DNA from: CAZIVP01 sp964542915
GTDB taxonomy: Bacteria > Calditrichota > Calditrichia > Calditrichales > Calditrichaceae
Assembly: GCA_964542915.1 (NCBI GenBank)
Contig: CAZIVP010000001.1
Location: 372,001-436,000 of the forward strand
Length of the DNA stretch: 64,000 bases
Direction of reading: 5' to 3'
The translations under genes were made by a program, and so were the position numbers. Positions 18,301 to 27,562 of this stretch are shown in pieces. Every line of letters starts with the position of its first letter. Positions within the stretch are counted from its first letter, which is position 1. The notes under the pieces were generated by a model. The model saw nothing but the letters and a program-made list of their open reading frames with translations, was not told where the DNA came from and did not search any database.

Positions 18301-18630
18301 GCTCTGCCGCTGTTCTTTAAGCGTCGCGATCTGGGCAAATTGGTTGGTAAACGCACCTGGGGCGGCCTGGTCGGGATTTTCGATTATCCGCGGTTAATGG
18401 ACGGCGGTTTTGTGACGTCGCCGCGCATCGGGATATACAGCCCGGAAGGCGAGTGGGAAGTGGAAAACGTTGGCGTACCGCCGGATATTGAAGTTGAAAT
18501 GGAACCCCGGGCGGTTATTGAAGGCAATGATCCGCAACTTGAAAAAGCGGTGGAAGTAATTATGAAGGCATTGAAGGAAAAGCCCGTCAGCCATCCGCCG
18601 AAGCCTGAAGATCCCGTAAGGGTCAAATAA
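15388..18630 (+). CDS. exported tricorn-like protease (S41)
   Basis: The 1080-residue protein has a signal peptide, two N-terminal beta-propellers made of repeats such as 'PVFSPDGKWIAFSG' and 'PAWSPDGSRIAYFSDEGGEY', an acidic disordered linker (about residues 545-570, rich in D, E, N and K), a C1 helical domain ('REVWRIERDFFYAENMHGLDW'), a PDZ domain near 'PGVKVSEGDYLLAVNGQAL' and the C-terminal S41 core. The nucleophile is Ser968 in 'NQYAGSGGDALPLFF', with 'GKRTWGGLVGI' after it. Tricorn enzymes cut oligopeptides further down; with the S46 and C1 genes just upstream this makes a peptide-degrading set. It starts 16 bases behind the S46 gene and a strong terminator follows, so it ends the operon. 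Confidence 0.95.
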   Translation: MKNVIVVLLLSILCIPFLHAQPGESDAALLLRSPTIHQDGIAFTYAGDIWLISKNDNSRPKRLTVHPGVESNPVFSPDGKWIAFSGDYYGNTDVYLVPAEGGNPLRLTYHPDADQVRGWGPDGKKVLFASSRKSVSQRYRRLFTVSISGGLPDVLPMPMAERASFAPDGGRIAYTPLREAFHTWKNYRGGMTTPIWLFDLQTHEKVEIPHENASDARPKWVGNTVYFMSDRGGDMNLYAYHVDEERLQQLTRHDDFDVKDFDVYADEVVYEQAGRLHLLSTKTGSRETLHVAIDADIPGTRPHYVKAKDFIQQAEISPTGVRAVFSARGDILTLPAEKGNFRNITKTPGVCERYPAWSPDGSRIAYFSDEGGEYHLRLRDPKGLQEARIIKIDNPTFFYKPLWSPDNQKIAFTDKKKNLYYLNLETEQLHQIDSDTYSQPDRSMDPVWSPDSRWIAFTKRLENHMRAVFVYDLKNGRCHQITDGMSDATAASFSRDGKYLFFAASTDFALNTAWLDLSSYKQRVTRSLYAVVLQKDQPSPFAPESDDENRDENNNKADNEKQDKEAQTVQVAIDFEGIGQRIVDLPAPNRTYHRLQSAEDGYLFYLEDIPDKKTLTLHRFDMNKRENKPFLDGIRNYWISADGKKVLYQGPNTIYGVVDAAGDANVGDGKLNMDEMEVRVEPRAEWAQMFREVWRIERDFFYAENMHGLDWRATREKYKPFIKHVGHRNDLNYLFAQMMAEMTVGHNYVGGGDMPEGEKINVGLLGADYEIADGYYRFKTIYSGLNWNPDLRAPLTEPGVKVSEGDYLLAVNGQALEPPQNLFRAFENTAGKQTVITVNNRPTMEDAREVTVVPINSEAGLRNRAWIEGNRKRVDELTDGRVAYVYLPNTAGAGFEYFNRYYFAQLDKEAVIVDERFNGGGFVADYIIDFLDRPLLSYWATRNGKSIASPNASIFGPKTMIINQYAGSGGDALPLFFKRRDLGKLVGKRTWGGLVGIFDYPRLMDGGFVTSPRIGIYSPEGEWEVENVGVPPDIEVEMEPRAVIEGNDPQLEKAVEVIMKALKEKPVSHPPKPEDPVRVK

Positions 18631-18647
18631 CGATTAAAGACGCTATC

Positions 18648-18690
18648 AAAGCCATGCAACTTACTCCTCCCGGTTTGCATGGCTTTTTTA
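18648..18690 (+). terminator. rho-independent terminator after the peptidase group
   Basis: AAAGCCATGCAA (18648-18659) pairs with TTGCATGGCTTT (from 18675) across a 15-base loop, and the stem runs straight into a run of Ts. It lies 18 bases past the tricorn stop codon. Confidence 0.9.
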
Positions 18691-18890
18691 TCACCGTATC
18701 AATGGATATGGGAGAAAAGTGAATTCCAATATGCAACGATATCGAAACGAAGATTGATGTTCATAAAAATTATGAATAGATTTAGCGCGTATTCGCTTCG
18801 CTCATTCATGAGCCATATTAAAATGATATTAACGTTCCCGGCTCACGGAAGCGGGCGCCGGGTTTACACAGCTTAAACAAGGGAGAGCGT

Positions 18891-19361
18891 ATGATAACCC
18901 TTAAAACTTTACTGGAAGCGGCCATCGAAGAGGAACAAAACGCCCAGCAATTGTATCGCCGCGGCGCGGATATGGTCGATGATAAGGAAACCAAACAATT
19001 TCTTAATCGGCTCGAAAATGAAGAAAAAGAACATGAGAAGATGATTTTCAACATTAAGGAGACGGGCCTTTACGACCTGGATGTACAAATAACAAATGAT
19101 TCCATCCTGGACGAGATTAAACAATCCCATGGGAATGATTCCATCGCCTTTGACAAAGAACACTCCATCGAAGATGTGTTTGAAATCGCCTTAAAGCGGG
19201 AATACCAGGCGCAGCGTCTGTACACAAACATACGGGATTCGGTGCAGCAGGAGGAGTTGAAGAAACTCTTTCAGGGCCTGGCCGATCAGGAAGCCGATCA
19301 TCACCGTGATGTTGAGAAACAGTTTAACTTATTAAAAGGCATTATGGGGCCGGAGATGTAG
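18891..19361 (+). CDS. ferritin-like (rubrerythrin/erythrin-vacuolar type) diiron protein
   Basis: The 156-residue protein is a four-helix-bundle ferritin-like domain. Each half carries a metal-ligand pattern: 'EAAIEEEQNAQQLY' followed by 'LENEEKEHEKMIF', and 'ALKREYQAQRLYT' followed by 'LADQEADHHRDVE', the ExxY and ExxH arrangement of diiron rubrerythrin-type proteins. No rubredoxin domain is attached. Such stand-alone domains usually act in oxidative stress defence or iron handling in anaerobes. A GGGAGAG ribosome binding site precedes the ATG. It is monocistronic, isolated by a terminator upstream and a convergent gene downstream. Confidence 0.85.
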   Translation: MITLKTLLEAAIEEEQNAQQLYRRGADMVDDKETKQFLNRLENEEKEHEKMIFNIKETGLYDLDVQITNDSILDEIKQSHGNDSIAFDKEHSIEDVFEIALKREYQAQRLYTNIRDSVQQEELKKLFQGLADQEADHHRDVEKQFNLLKGIMGPEM

Positions 19362-19519
19362 GGCACCCCGATCGACAAGTCGATGTCTGTATCGAACTGT
19401 TTCCTTCGCCTTATACGTCCGTCTTAATTTACCGAATGGATTAAAACAAAACGAAGAACGGTCGTCAAAGGTCGCTTTACTGCTCAATGCGAGTCAGGTG
19501 TTTTACAGCTATGATTATG

Positions 19520-20314
19520 TTACGCTAACGATTCGAGGAATTTTTTATAGGATTTATAGCGTAAAGGATGGATGTGTCCCTCCTCCACGGCGTGTTTTAC
19601 CGCACATTCAATTTCAGCCACATGCAAACAATCCCGGAATTTACAGTACGCACTAAAATTCAAAAATTCGGGATAATAATACCGCAGCTCCTTTCGACTG
19701 ATATCGATAAAATCCAAAACTTTAATGCCCGGTAAGTCGATCACTTCCGTTTGTCCATTTAGTTGATACACTTTGATCTGTGTGGTCGTGTGCCGGCCCT
19801 TATTGGTCGTCCGGCTCACTTCATCGACGCGGATGTTCAGATCGGGCGCAATGGTATTGAGTAAACTGCTCTTCCCAACGCCGGAGTGTCCCGCCAGGGC
19901 CGTCCGTTTCCCCCTGAGGCGTTCCATCAGCAGGTTGATATTGTGTTTATCCGTAACCGACGTTTCCAGTGTATCATAACCGATGCTTCGGTACATGCTC
20001 ACATAAGGTTGCGCTTCGGCAGGATCGTTTAGGAGATCCACTTTGTTGAGGCAGACGATGCCGCGGATTTCTTCCACTTCGGTGAGTACCAGGAAACGAT
20101 CGATTAAGCCGGTTTTAAGCGGTGGAGAGACGAATGAAGCGACAATCAGCAGTTGGTCTAAATTGGGTGCGAGCCTGCGGATAAACGGAATATGCCGATC
20201 GATATACTTGGGGCTATCTTCATTGTGGATGAGTTCCTGTTTTTTCCTGCGCTCTTCCTTTTCCCGAAGATAATACTTGATGCGTTCCCGTTGGCGTTTG
20301 GATAATTTACCCAT
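19520..20314 (-). CDS. rsgA: RsgA-like circularly permuted GTPase lacking the OB-fold
   Basis: RsgA is a GTPase that checks maturation of the 30S ribosomal subunit. The circular permutation is visible: G4 'NKVD' (90-93) precedes G1 'GHSGVGKSS' (142-150), a G2-like 'TTNKGRHTTT' and G3 'DLPG' (193-196). A C-terminal zinc site CxxxxCxH-x5-C (Cys224, Cys229, His231, Cys237) is intact. The protein is only 264 residues. The N-terminal 'KLSKRQRERIKYY' basic segment leads after about 45 residues straight into the GTPase core ('LAPNLDQLLIVAS'), leaving no room for the OB-fold that normally lies there and binds 16S rRNA. It follows the nucleoside phosphorylase gene by 21 bases. Confidence 0.9.
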   Translation of the reverse strand: MGKLSKRQRERIKYYLREKEERRKKQELIHNEDSPKYIDRHIPFIRRLAPNLDQLLIVASFVSPPLKTGLIDRFLVLTEVEEIRGIVCLNKVDLLNDPAEAQPYVSMYRSIGYDTLETSVTDKHNINLLMERLRGKRTALAGHSGVGKSSLLNTIAPDLNIRVDEVSRTTNKGRHTTTQIKVYQLNGQTEVIDLPGIKVLDFIDISRKELRYYYPEFLNFSAYCKFRDCLHVAEIECAVKHAVEEGHIHPLRYKSYKKFLESLA

Positions 20315-20335
20315 ACGTTTATGCGATATGAGATT

Positions 20336-21652
20336 TCATTTGTTATAATCGTTTAATGTTTCATAGATGAGCGCTTGCCCTTTCCAGGGCTTTTCGGACA
20401 GCGTAACGATCGTTTCGATTTTTTCATCGATATTCTCGAGCGCTGATTTTCGGTCTGTATAAAGCGTCATCAGGGGCTCGCCCTTTTCAACGTAATGGCT
20501 GCGTTTGTGGTGGAGAACGATGCCCGCTTTGGGATCGATGTCATCCGACGCCCGTCGGCGGCCTGCGCCGAGATCGACCGCCAGCAAACCGCACTGCAGG
20601 GCGTCGATGTGGTGGAGATATCCCTGCCCCGCGCTCTTTATAACGTGCTCGTATTGGGAGCGGGGATATTGCTCCGGATTTTCGACGACGGACAGATCCC
20701 CTTCCTGCGCCCGAACCATATTGGTAAAGGTTGCCCAGGCGCGGCCGTTCTCGATCAGGCTGCGGGCAATGTCAACGCCTTCATTGATGGAATCCGCCTT
20801 TCGTCCTAAATAAATCATGGCGCCGCCCAATTGCAGGGTTAATTCCATGATATCTTCGGGTCCGTCGCCCTGCAAGGCTTTGATGCACTCATACAATTCC
20901 AGCCAGTTGCCGATCCGGTAACCGAGTGGTTCGTCCATATTTGTCAGAAAGGCGATTGTGGGCTTACCCGAGCGACGGCCGGTATCGATCAACCCTTCGG
21001 CCAGTTTTTTCGCGTCTTCAAACGTTTGCATAAAGGCACCGCGACCGACCTTCACATCCAAAACCAGGGCGTCAATGCCTTCGGCGAGTTTCTTGCTCAT
21101 AATGCTGGCAATGATCAGCGGAATGGATTGCACCGTCGCGGTTACATCGCGCAGGGCGTACATTTTTTTATCGGCCGGCGCCAGTGTGGCGGTTTGGCCG
21201 ATCATACACAGACCGTTTTGTTGCAATTGACGCTTGAATTCCGATGTGGAGTAATCCACGCGAAAACCGGGAATGCTTTGCAGTTTATCCAGCGTCCCTC
21301 CGGTATGTCCGAGTCCGCGTCCGGAAATCATGGGCACGGGTACGCCGGCCGCTGCGGCTAAGGGCGCCAAAATGATCGAAATCTTGTCGCCCACGCCTCC
21401 GGTACTGTGCTTATCGACCTTGACCCCCGGAATATCGGAAAGATCGATCACTTCTCCGGAATGGAGCATGGCTTCGGTAAGAGCGTGGGTTTCATTTTCC
21501 TCCATCCCGTTGAGGTAGATCGCCATCAACAGCGCCGATATTTGGTAATCGGGAATTTCACCCGATGTGTAGTTGCGAATCAGATAACGTATTTCCGCAT
21601 CGCTGAGTTTTTTACCGTCGCGTTTTTTACTGATCAGTTCATATACATTCAT
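20336..21652 (-). CDS. deoA: thymidine / pyrimidine-nucleoside phosphorylase
   Basis: This enzyme splits thymidine, deoxyuridine or uridine with phosphate into the base and (deoxy)ribose-1-phosphate. The family signatures are clear: 'MNVYELISKKRDGKKLS' at the start, 'VDKHSTGGVGDKISIILAPL' with the phosphate site, 'SGRGLGHTGGTLDKL', and a C-terminal PYNP domain ('AGIVLHHKRSHYVEKGEPL'). The ATG at 21652 matches the conserved N-terminus; an ATG 12 codons earlier would add an unlikely extension. It lies downstream of deoC, the BMC pentamer and the phosphomutase on the same strand, making the first step of deoxynucleoside breakdown. A 368-base gap separates it from deoC, so it may have its own promoter. 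Confidence 0.93.
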   Translation of the reverse strand: MNVYELISKKRDGKKLSDAEIRYLIRNYTSGEIPDYQISALLMAIYLNGMEENETHALTEAMLHSGEVIDLSDIPGVKVDKHSTGGVGDKISIILAPLAAAAGVPVPMISGRGLGHTGGTLDKLQSIPGFRVDYSTSEFKRQLQQNGLCMIGQTATLAPADKKMYALRDVTATVQSIPLIIASIMSKKLAEGIDALVLDVKVGRGAFMQTFEDAKKLAEGLIDTGRRSGKPTIAFLTNMDEPLGYRIGNWLELYECIKALQGDGPEDIMELTLQLGGAMIYLGRKADSINEGVDIARSLIENGRAWATFTNMVRAQEGDLSVVENPEQYPRSQYEHVIKSAGQGYLHHIDALQCGLLAVDLGAGRRRASDDIDPKAGIVLHHKRSHYVEKGEPLMTLYTDRKSALENIDEKIETIVTLSEKPWKGQALIYETLNDYNK

Positions 21653-22020
21653 ACCAACATTTCCGTTCTGTGTGCATATAAAATGCAAACAAAGATGTTT
21701 TTTGTTTCGACTGTCATGATCAAATTTATGAATTAATGAATGAGCGAGTGAATGAGGTGTTGAAGCTCCGTATTATCATTTTAGCGAAATGCCCGCTAAA
21801 TATTATTAACTTTAACGATGAATTAATGATCATCAAAAAGATATCATGGTAATGCTGTATGCAATAATGCACGCATTCATTAAATCAGTCATTTGATCAT
21901 TCAGCCGTTCACTGGTTCAAAATCCACCCCGACAATAATTTGTTAGCTCATCACTCCATAATTCACATATTTCAACCTGGACCTGATTCATTAATGTTAT
22001 GCGTTTTTAAAATTCAACTT
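21653..22020. other. AT-rich intergenic region between deoC and deoA
   Basis: This 368-base stretch holds no credible gene. It is AT-rich and contains several short variants of 'ATGAATTAATG' and 'TCATTAAT', which could be decayed repeats or regulatory sites, but no clean hairpin or promoter was seen on either strand. It may contain the deoA promoter on the minus strand. Confidence 0.4.
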
Positions 22021-22872
22021 TTAATAAGCCTCGGGAGTGCCCTGTCCGTTGCCGACAATGGCCACGCTGGCGCTTGCGCCGATACGGGTGGCGCCGGCTT
22101 CGACCATTTTGCACGCTTCTTCATAACTGCGCACGCCGCCGCTTGCCTTAACGCCCATTCCTGTGCCAACGACCTTGCGCATTAAAGCCACATCGTGGAC
22201 CGTTGCGCCGCCCTTGCTGAATCCCGTGGAGGTTTTAACAAAATGCGCGCCGGCATGTTTTGTGATGGCGCAGGCTTTCACTTTCTCTTCGTCCGTAAGC
22301 AAACAGGTTTCGATAATAACCTTAACGGTCTTCCGTCCTGCGGAACGGATCACAGCGCGTATGTCACGTTCGACCAGGTCATACTTTCCCGATTTCAGCG
22401 CCCCGATGTTCATGACCATGTCGATTTCTTCGGCGCCGCGTTCGATCGCCAGTTGGGTTTCGGTTGCTTTCACTTCGGGAAGCGTCGCCCCCAAAGGAAA
22501 GCCCACCACGGTACAAACCTTTGTGGATGCGCCCTGCAGCAATTGGTAGGTTAACGCCACCCATGTGGGATTTATACATACGGAAGCGAAATGATGCTGG
22601 CGGGCTTCGCTGCAAATTTTCCGAATATCCTCTTCCGTTGCGTCCGGCTTGAGAAAGGTATGGTCGATCCATTTCGCCAGTTCGTACTTTGGCGGACAGG
22701 TCGGCGCGACTGCGCCGATGCGGCTGGCGCCGAATGAGATGAGATCATTGGCTGCATCGTACGAAAACGGCTGGTATTGCACGCGCCGGCCATTGGGACA
22801 TTCGTTCAGATGCGATTCTTCGATCACCTGAGAGATGATCTGTTCGATAATTTGTGTTGTAACATTGGACAT
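22021..22872 (-). CDS. deoC: deoxyribose-phosphate aldolase with N-terminal targeting-type extension
   Basis: DeoC cleaves 2-deoxyribose-5-phosphate to glyceraldehyde-3-phosphate and acetaldehyde. The core is complete, with Asp151 in 'EIDMVMN', the Schiff-base Lys213 in 'FVKTSTGF' and Lys242 in 'GVKASGGVR'. The protein is 283 residues, against about 220 for ordinary bacterial DeoC. The extra 60 N-terminal residues start with an amphipathic helix (residues 4-19, with Val/Ile at i, i+4 spacing: 'TTQIIEQIISQVIEES') followed by a Pro/Gly-containing linker. That is the look of an encapsulation peptide for a bacterial microcompartment, and the gene lies 10 bases behind a BMC pentamer gene. Targeting is inference; the enzyme call is secure. 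Confidence 0.93.
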   Translation of the reverse strand: MSNVTTQIIEQIISQVIEESHLNECPNGRRVQYQPFSYDAANDLISFGASRIGAVAPTCPPKYELAKWIDHTFLKPDATEEDIRKICSEARQHHFASVCINPTWVALTYQLLQGASTKVCTVVGFPLGATLPEVKATETQLAIERGAEEIDMVMNIGALKSGKYDLVERDIRAVIRSAGRKTVKVIIETCLLTDEEKVKACAITKHAGAHFVKTSTGFSKGGATVHDVALMRKVVGTGMGVKASGGVRSYEEACKMVEAGATRIGASASVAIVGNGQGTPEAY

Positions 22873-22882
22873 GTCGTTTTAC

Positions 22883-23170
22883 CTACGGGCTTTGTTCCGG
22901 ATTATGCAATTCGATATCATCAATGACGCCCACGATGACCGCCTGTACGGGAATTTCCTGATCGTCGAAAATAATGCGTGCCGAGCCGCCTTCCTTTAAT
23001 ACCAGCACGCGGTCGTTGCTGCCGGCCTGCACGGTATCCAGCGCCAGAAACGCTTCACCCTGCGGCTCACCGTCCAGATCGAGCGGCTGAACGATCAAAA
23101 TCTTTTTTGAATTAAAGCGTTCGTTTTTTACGGTCGAGACAATATCTCCCAGTACCCGGCATATGGTCAT
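22883..23170 (-). CDS. bacterial microcompartment vertex protein (BMC-P, EutN/CcmL family)
   Basis: The 95-residue protein is a clear EutN/CcmL/PduN-family member, whose pentamers cap the vertices of microcompartment shells. It starts 'MTICRVLGDIVSTVKNERF' and continues with 'KKILIVQPLDLDGEP', 'FLALDTVQAGSNDRVLVLKE' and 'PVQAVIVGVID', the expected beta-barrel order. Length is normal. It is packed between the phosphomutase gene (13 bases upstream) and deoC (10 bases downstream). No hexameric or trimeric shell gene (BMC-H, BMC-T) occurs in this window, so the remaining shell must be encoded elsewhere or the protein has another use. Confidence 0.93.
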   Translation of the reverse strand: MTICRVLGDIVSTVKNERFNSKKILIVQPLDLDGEPQGEAFLALDTVQAGSNDRVLVLKEGGSARIIFDDQEIPVQAVIVGVIDDIELHNPEQSP

Positions 23171-23183
23171 GGATACCGCCTTT

Positions 23184-24533
<1,350 letters not shown>

Positions 24534-24560
24534 GTATCCTCCTTACGTTTATATGCCGCC

Positions 24561-24594
24561 GATTGTAATTGAAAAATTTAACCGTATTACAATC
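24561..24594. promoter_or_regulatory. inverted repeat, candidate operator of the BMC/deoC operon
   Basis: Two perfect 9-base half-sites, GATTGTAAT (24561-24569) and ATTACAATC (24586-24594), face each other across 16 bases just upstream of the GTG start and ribosome binding site of the phosphomutase gene. The arrangement resembles a repressor operator rather than a terminator, since no T-run follows and the arms are AT-rich. The cognate regulator is not in sight. Confidence 0.45.
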
Positions 24595-24684
24595 AAAATA
24601 CAAAATATTTGCTTAATCAATGTCGCGAAGGGTGATTTTTTGATGGATTCGGGAGGTTAGAGTGGTGTGTTGATGGATGAACCA

Positions 24685-24730
24685 ACAAAAAGGCCGGTCC
24701 GCTATAATGCCGGCCGGCCTCTGTTTTTTA
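24685..24730 (-). terminator. bidirectional rho-independent terminator
   Basis: AGGCCGG faces CCGGCCT with a short loop; on the minus strand the stem is followed by TTTTTG and on the plus strand by TGTTTTTTA. It lies just past the stop of the Spy-like gene and so most likely ends that minus-strand transcript, insulating it from the operon that follows. Confidence 0.8.
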
Positions 24731-24738
24731 CTGCGCTT

Positions 24739-25200
24739 TTAAAAACGTTTACCGGGTCCGTGACGCCGCCCTTTATGACGGCCGAAACGGCTGTCGAAGA
24801 TGACGCGCTGTTCTTCCGTGAGCAGATTACGAATTTCCTGATGGTGGGCGGCCCGTTTTTTCATCATCTTAATATGGAGGGCGCCGATGGCTTCGATTTT
24901 TTTATTAACGGCGTCCGTATCCACATTTTCGGCCGTTTGCAGGCTGCGCAATTCCGCGCGTTTCTCGGCCATTTCATTTTTGATGGGCAGCGTGGCTTTG
25001 AGATGTTCGGTGCGCAGCTCACCGATCTTATCCTTCTGGGTGTCGGTTAAATCGGGCAGACGCTCGAACATGCGTTCACCCAGCATAGCGGGACCGCATT
25101 CTTTGTCCGTCGGCGGATGGTGCATGCGTCCTTTTTGTGCATTGGCAGCCACGGTAAACGCGAATAGTGTTATTAGCGTGAAAAGCATGGTCTTCTTCAT
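24739..25200 (-). CDS. periplasmic Spy/CpxP-like LTxxQ protein
   Basis: A 153-residue exported protein with a signal peptide ('LFTLITLFAFTVAANA-Q'). The mature part is helical and charged, with two LTxxQ motifs, 'DLTDTQKDKIGEL' and 'NLLTEEQRVIFDSRFG', the hallmark of Spy/CpxP/zinc-resistance-associated proteins. The N-terminal mature region is His/Met/Cys-containing (GRMHHPPTDKECGPAM) and the C-terminus is rich in Arg, Lys, Gly and His, which may bind metal. Family members act as periplasmic chaperones or metal-stress sensors. It is transcribed alone and ends at a strong terminator. No linked two-component system is adjacent. Confidence 0.82.
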   Translation of the reverse strand: MKKTMLFTLITLFAFTVAANAQKGRMHHPPTDKECGPAMLGERMFERLPDLTDTQKDKIGELRTEHLKATLPIKNEMAEKRAELRSLQTAENVDTDAVNKKIEAIGALHIKMMKKRAAHHQEIRNLLTEEQRVIFDSRFGRHKGRRHGPGKRF

Positions 25201-25489
25201 GTTAAACCTCCTGTGGTTTGGGTTGCGTTAATCTTGATTGCGCCTTTCAACAAATTGGACGTCATTGTCTTAAAAATCTTGTGATCGGGGTGTATTTGTT
25301 TACAATTTCCAATCAATGTCCGGTAAAAAGAGTGATCTCAACTCCTGATCCGCTCGGTTTGTTATGATTCCATGCGATTATTTGGATTACAACGGCTGGA
25401 TTTCAAGACGACTTCATGTTTGCAAACCATTGAAATTAGCTCGATATTGGCATAATTTTGCTAAGATTCAACCTTGGGAGAGATAGGCG

Positions 25490-27562
25490 ATGATTAAACG
25501 CATTCTAATTTTTGCATTTTTAGCTCTTGGTTTGCTGCCGGCTGAAAAAGCTCCATTTACAATAGAAACCCTTTACCAGGTTCAAAACGTCAGCGATCCG
25601 CAGATTTCGCCGGACGGCGAGCGCATCGCCTTTGTAGTTACCAGCTATAATCTGGAGGAAGGCAGTCGCAACAGCGAAGTCTATCTGGTGGATAAAACCG
25701 GCAACAATTTACGACGGATGACCAAAAATCCCGCCAACGATGTTCATCCGCGCTGGTCCCCGGACGGGCGCCATCTCCTTTTTATCTCCGATCGAAAAAA
25801 CGGAACACAGGCCTGGGAGATACCGGTTTACGGCGGCGAAGCCGAATCTTTGACGGACATCTCTACCGGCGTTTCCTCGGCGGAATGGGTTGGAGACAAA
25901 AATAAAATCGTATTCAGCAGCACCGTTTTTCCTGAATGCGGCGCCGATGATTCCTGCAATCAGGCTATTCAAAAGCGTATGGATGAAGGCCCCGTTCAGG
26001 CGCACATGGCGGATGAGTTGCTATACCGCCACTGGACGTTTTATAAAGACGGTAAACGCCGGCATATCATTCTTTACGACATCGTCCGCGATTCGACCGT
26101 CGATCTGACGCCCGGTCCGTATGACGCACCTTCGCTTTGGGGTTCGTTCGATGTGAGCGCAGACGGCCGCTGGCTTTGTTACGAATCGAAACAGGTCGCC
26201 AATCCGGCGGAAAGCACCAACAATGATCTCTTTCTCATCGATCTGGCCGACGGCGAAACCACCAATATTACCAAAGGAAATAAAGCTTACGACGGCAATC
26301 CCGTTTTTTCACCGGACGGGCGGTATATTGCTTATCAGATGCAGACCATACCCGGCTACGAATCCGATTTAAAACGATTGGCGATTTACGACCGGCAAAG
26401 GAAACAGAGTAGAATCCTGACCGGCGATTTCAATAACTGGGTTCAAAATTATCGCTGGCATCCCGATGGTTCGGCGATCTATTTCATCGCCCATGAAAAA
26501 GCGCACTTTCCGCTTTACCGGATCGATTTGAATACAAACCAGACGACAAAAATACTGGATTTAAAAACCATCAATGCATATGACATCGATCCCGAAGGCG
26601 AGTGGGTGGCTGCGATAGGCCAGGCCGTTGAACGCCCCACCGAACTCTTTCGGGCTGCTGAGCGCGGTGCGGCGCAATACAAACAGGCCGTCCGGTTGAC
26701 CCATTTCAATGACGGGCTGCGGGAAAGCGTGGATTTTCGTCCGGCGGAAGAGATGTGGATCGAAAGCCCGACCGGTAAAAAAATACATACATTCGTCGTT
26801 AAACCGCACAACTTTGATCCCGACAAGAGCTATCCGTTGATTCTCAATGTTCACGGCGGGCCGCAGTTTCAGTGGTACGACGGCTTTCGTGGCGATTGGC
26901 AGGTATATCCGGGTTCGGGCTACGTAGTGGCGTTTCCCAATCCACACGGTTCCAGTGGATACGGCCAGGCCTTTACGCGGGCCATTTCCGAAGACTGGAC
27001 GGGCAAAGTATATACGGACGTTATGGCAGTGAGCGATTATCTGGCCGGGCTGCCTTATGTGGACGAGCGGCGCATGGGCGCCATGGGTTGGTCCTACGGC
27101 GGTTACTTTATGATGTGGTTGGAGGGTCATAATCCCGATAAACGGTTTAAAGCGCTGGCCGCCATGATGGGACTTTATGACCTTACCGCCTTTTACGGCG
27201 CCACGGAGGAGTTATGGTTCCCGGAATGGGATCTGGGCGGTACGCCATGGGAATCGGACTTGTACGAGCGCCATTCCCCGCACAATTACGTTGAAAAGTT
27301 CAACACGCCCTGTCTGGTTATCACAGGTGAACGCGATTATCGAGTACCCTACACGCAGAGCCTGGCATTCTTTACCGCGTTACAGAAGCAAAATGTGGAC
27401 TCCCGCCTGATCGTTTTCGAAAACGACGGGCACTGGCCAGACTTCGTTAAATCCATGCCGTTTTATTATAATGCGCATCTGGATTGGTTTCACAAACATC
27501 TGGGCGGCAAGCCCGCGCCCTACGACATGAAAATAATGTGGCGTAACCGGGTCGAATATTGA
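25490..27562 (+). CDS. exported S9 family prolyl-oligopeptidase-like peptidase
   Basis: This 690-residue protein has a signal peptide, an N-terminal beta-propeller with 'PQISPDGERIAFVVTSY' and 'PRWSPDGRHLLFISDR' repeats, and a C-terminal alpha/beta-hydrolase domain. The catalytic triad is visible: Ser535 in 'GWSYGGYFMMW', an Asp in 'GERDYRVPYTQ' and His in 'ENDGHWP'. Together these place it in the S9C acylaminoacyl-peptidase/dipeptidyl-peptidase group acting on short peptides in the periplasm. GGGAGAG precedes the ATG. A close paralogue lies at 48404-50413 with the same domain order, including the 'ATEELWFPEW' segment. It is monocistronic. Confidence 0.93.
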   Translation: MIKRILIFAFLALGLLPAEKAPFTIETLYQVQNVSDPQISPDGERIAFVVTSYNLEEGSRNSEVYLVDKTGNNLRRMTKNPANDVHPRWSPDGRHLLFISDRKNGTQAWEIPVYGGEAESLTDISTGVSSAEWVGDKNKIVFSSTVFPECGADDSCNQAIQKRMDEGPVQAHMADELLYRHWTFYKDGKRRHIILYDIVRDSTVDLTPGPYDAPSLWGSFDVSADGRWLCYESKQVANPAESTNNDLFLIDLADGETTNITKGNKAYDGNPVFSPDGRYIAYQMQTIPGYESDLKRLAIYDRQRKQSRILTGDFNNWVQNYRWHPDGSAIYFIAHEKAHFPLYRIDLNTNQTTKILDLKTINAYDIDPEGEWVAAIGQAVERPTELFRAAERGAAQYKQAVRLTHFNDGLRESVDFRPAEEMWIESPTGKKIHTFVVKPHNFDPDKSYPLILNVHGGPQFQWYDGFRGDWQVYPGSGYVVAFPNPHGSSGYGQAFTRAISEDWTGKVYTDVMAVSDYLAGLPYVDERRMGAMGWSYGGYFMMWLEGHNPDKRFKALAAMMGLYDLTAFYGATEELWFPEWDLGGTPWESDLYERHSPHNYVEKFNTPCLVITGERDYRVPYTQSLAFFTALQKQNVDSRLIVFENDGHWPDFVKSMPFYYNAHLDWFHKHLGGKPAPYDMKIMWRNRVEY

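Noticed and set aside
21912..21930. GGTTCAAAATCC, similar to a tRNA T-arm
   Set aside because: One base too long, and no acceptor stem or anticodon arm can be formed around it.
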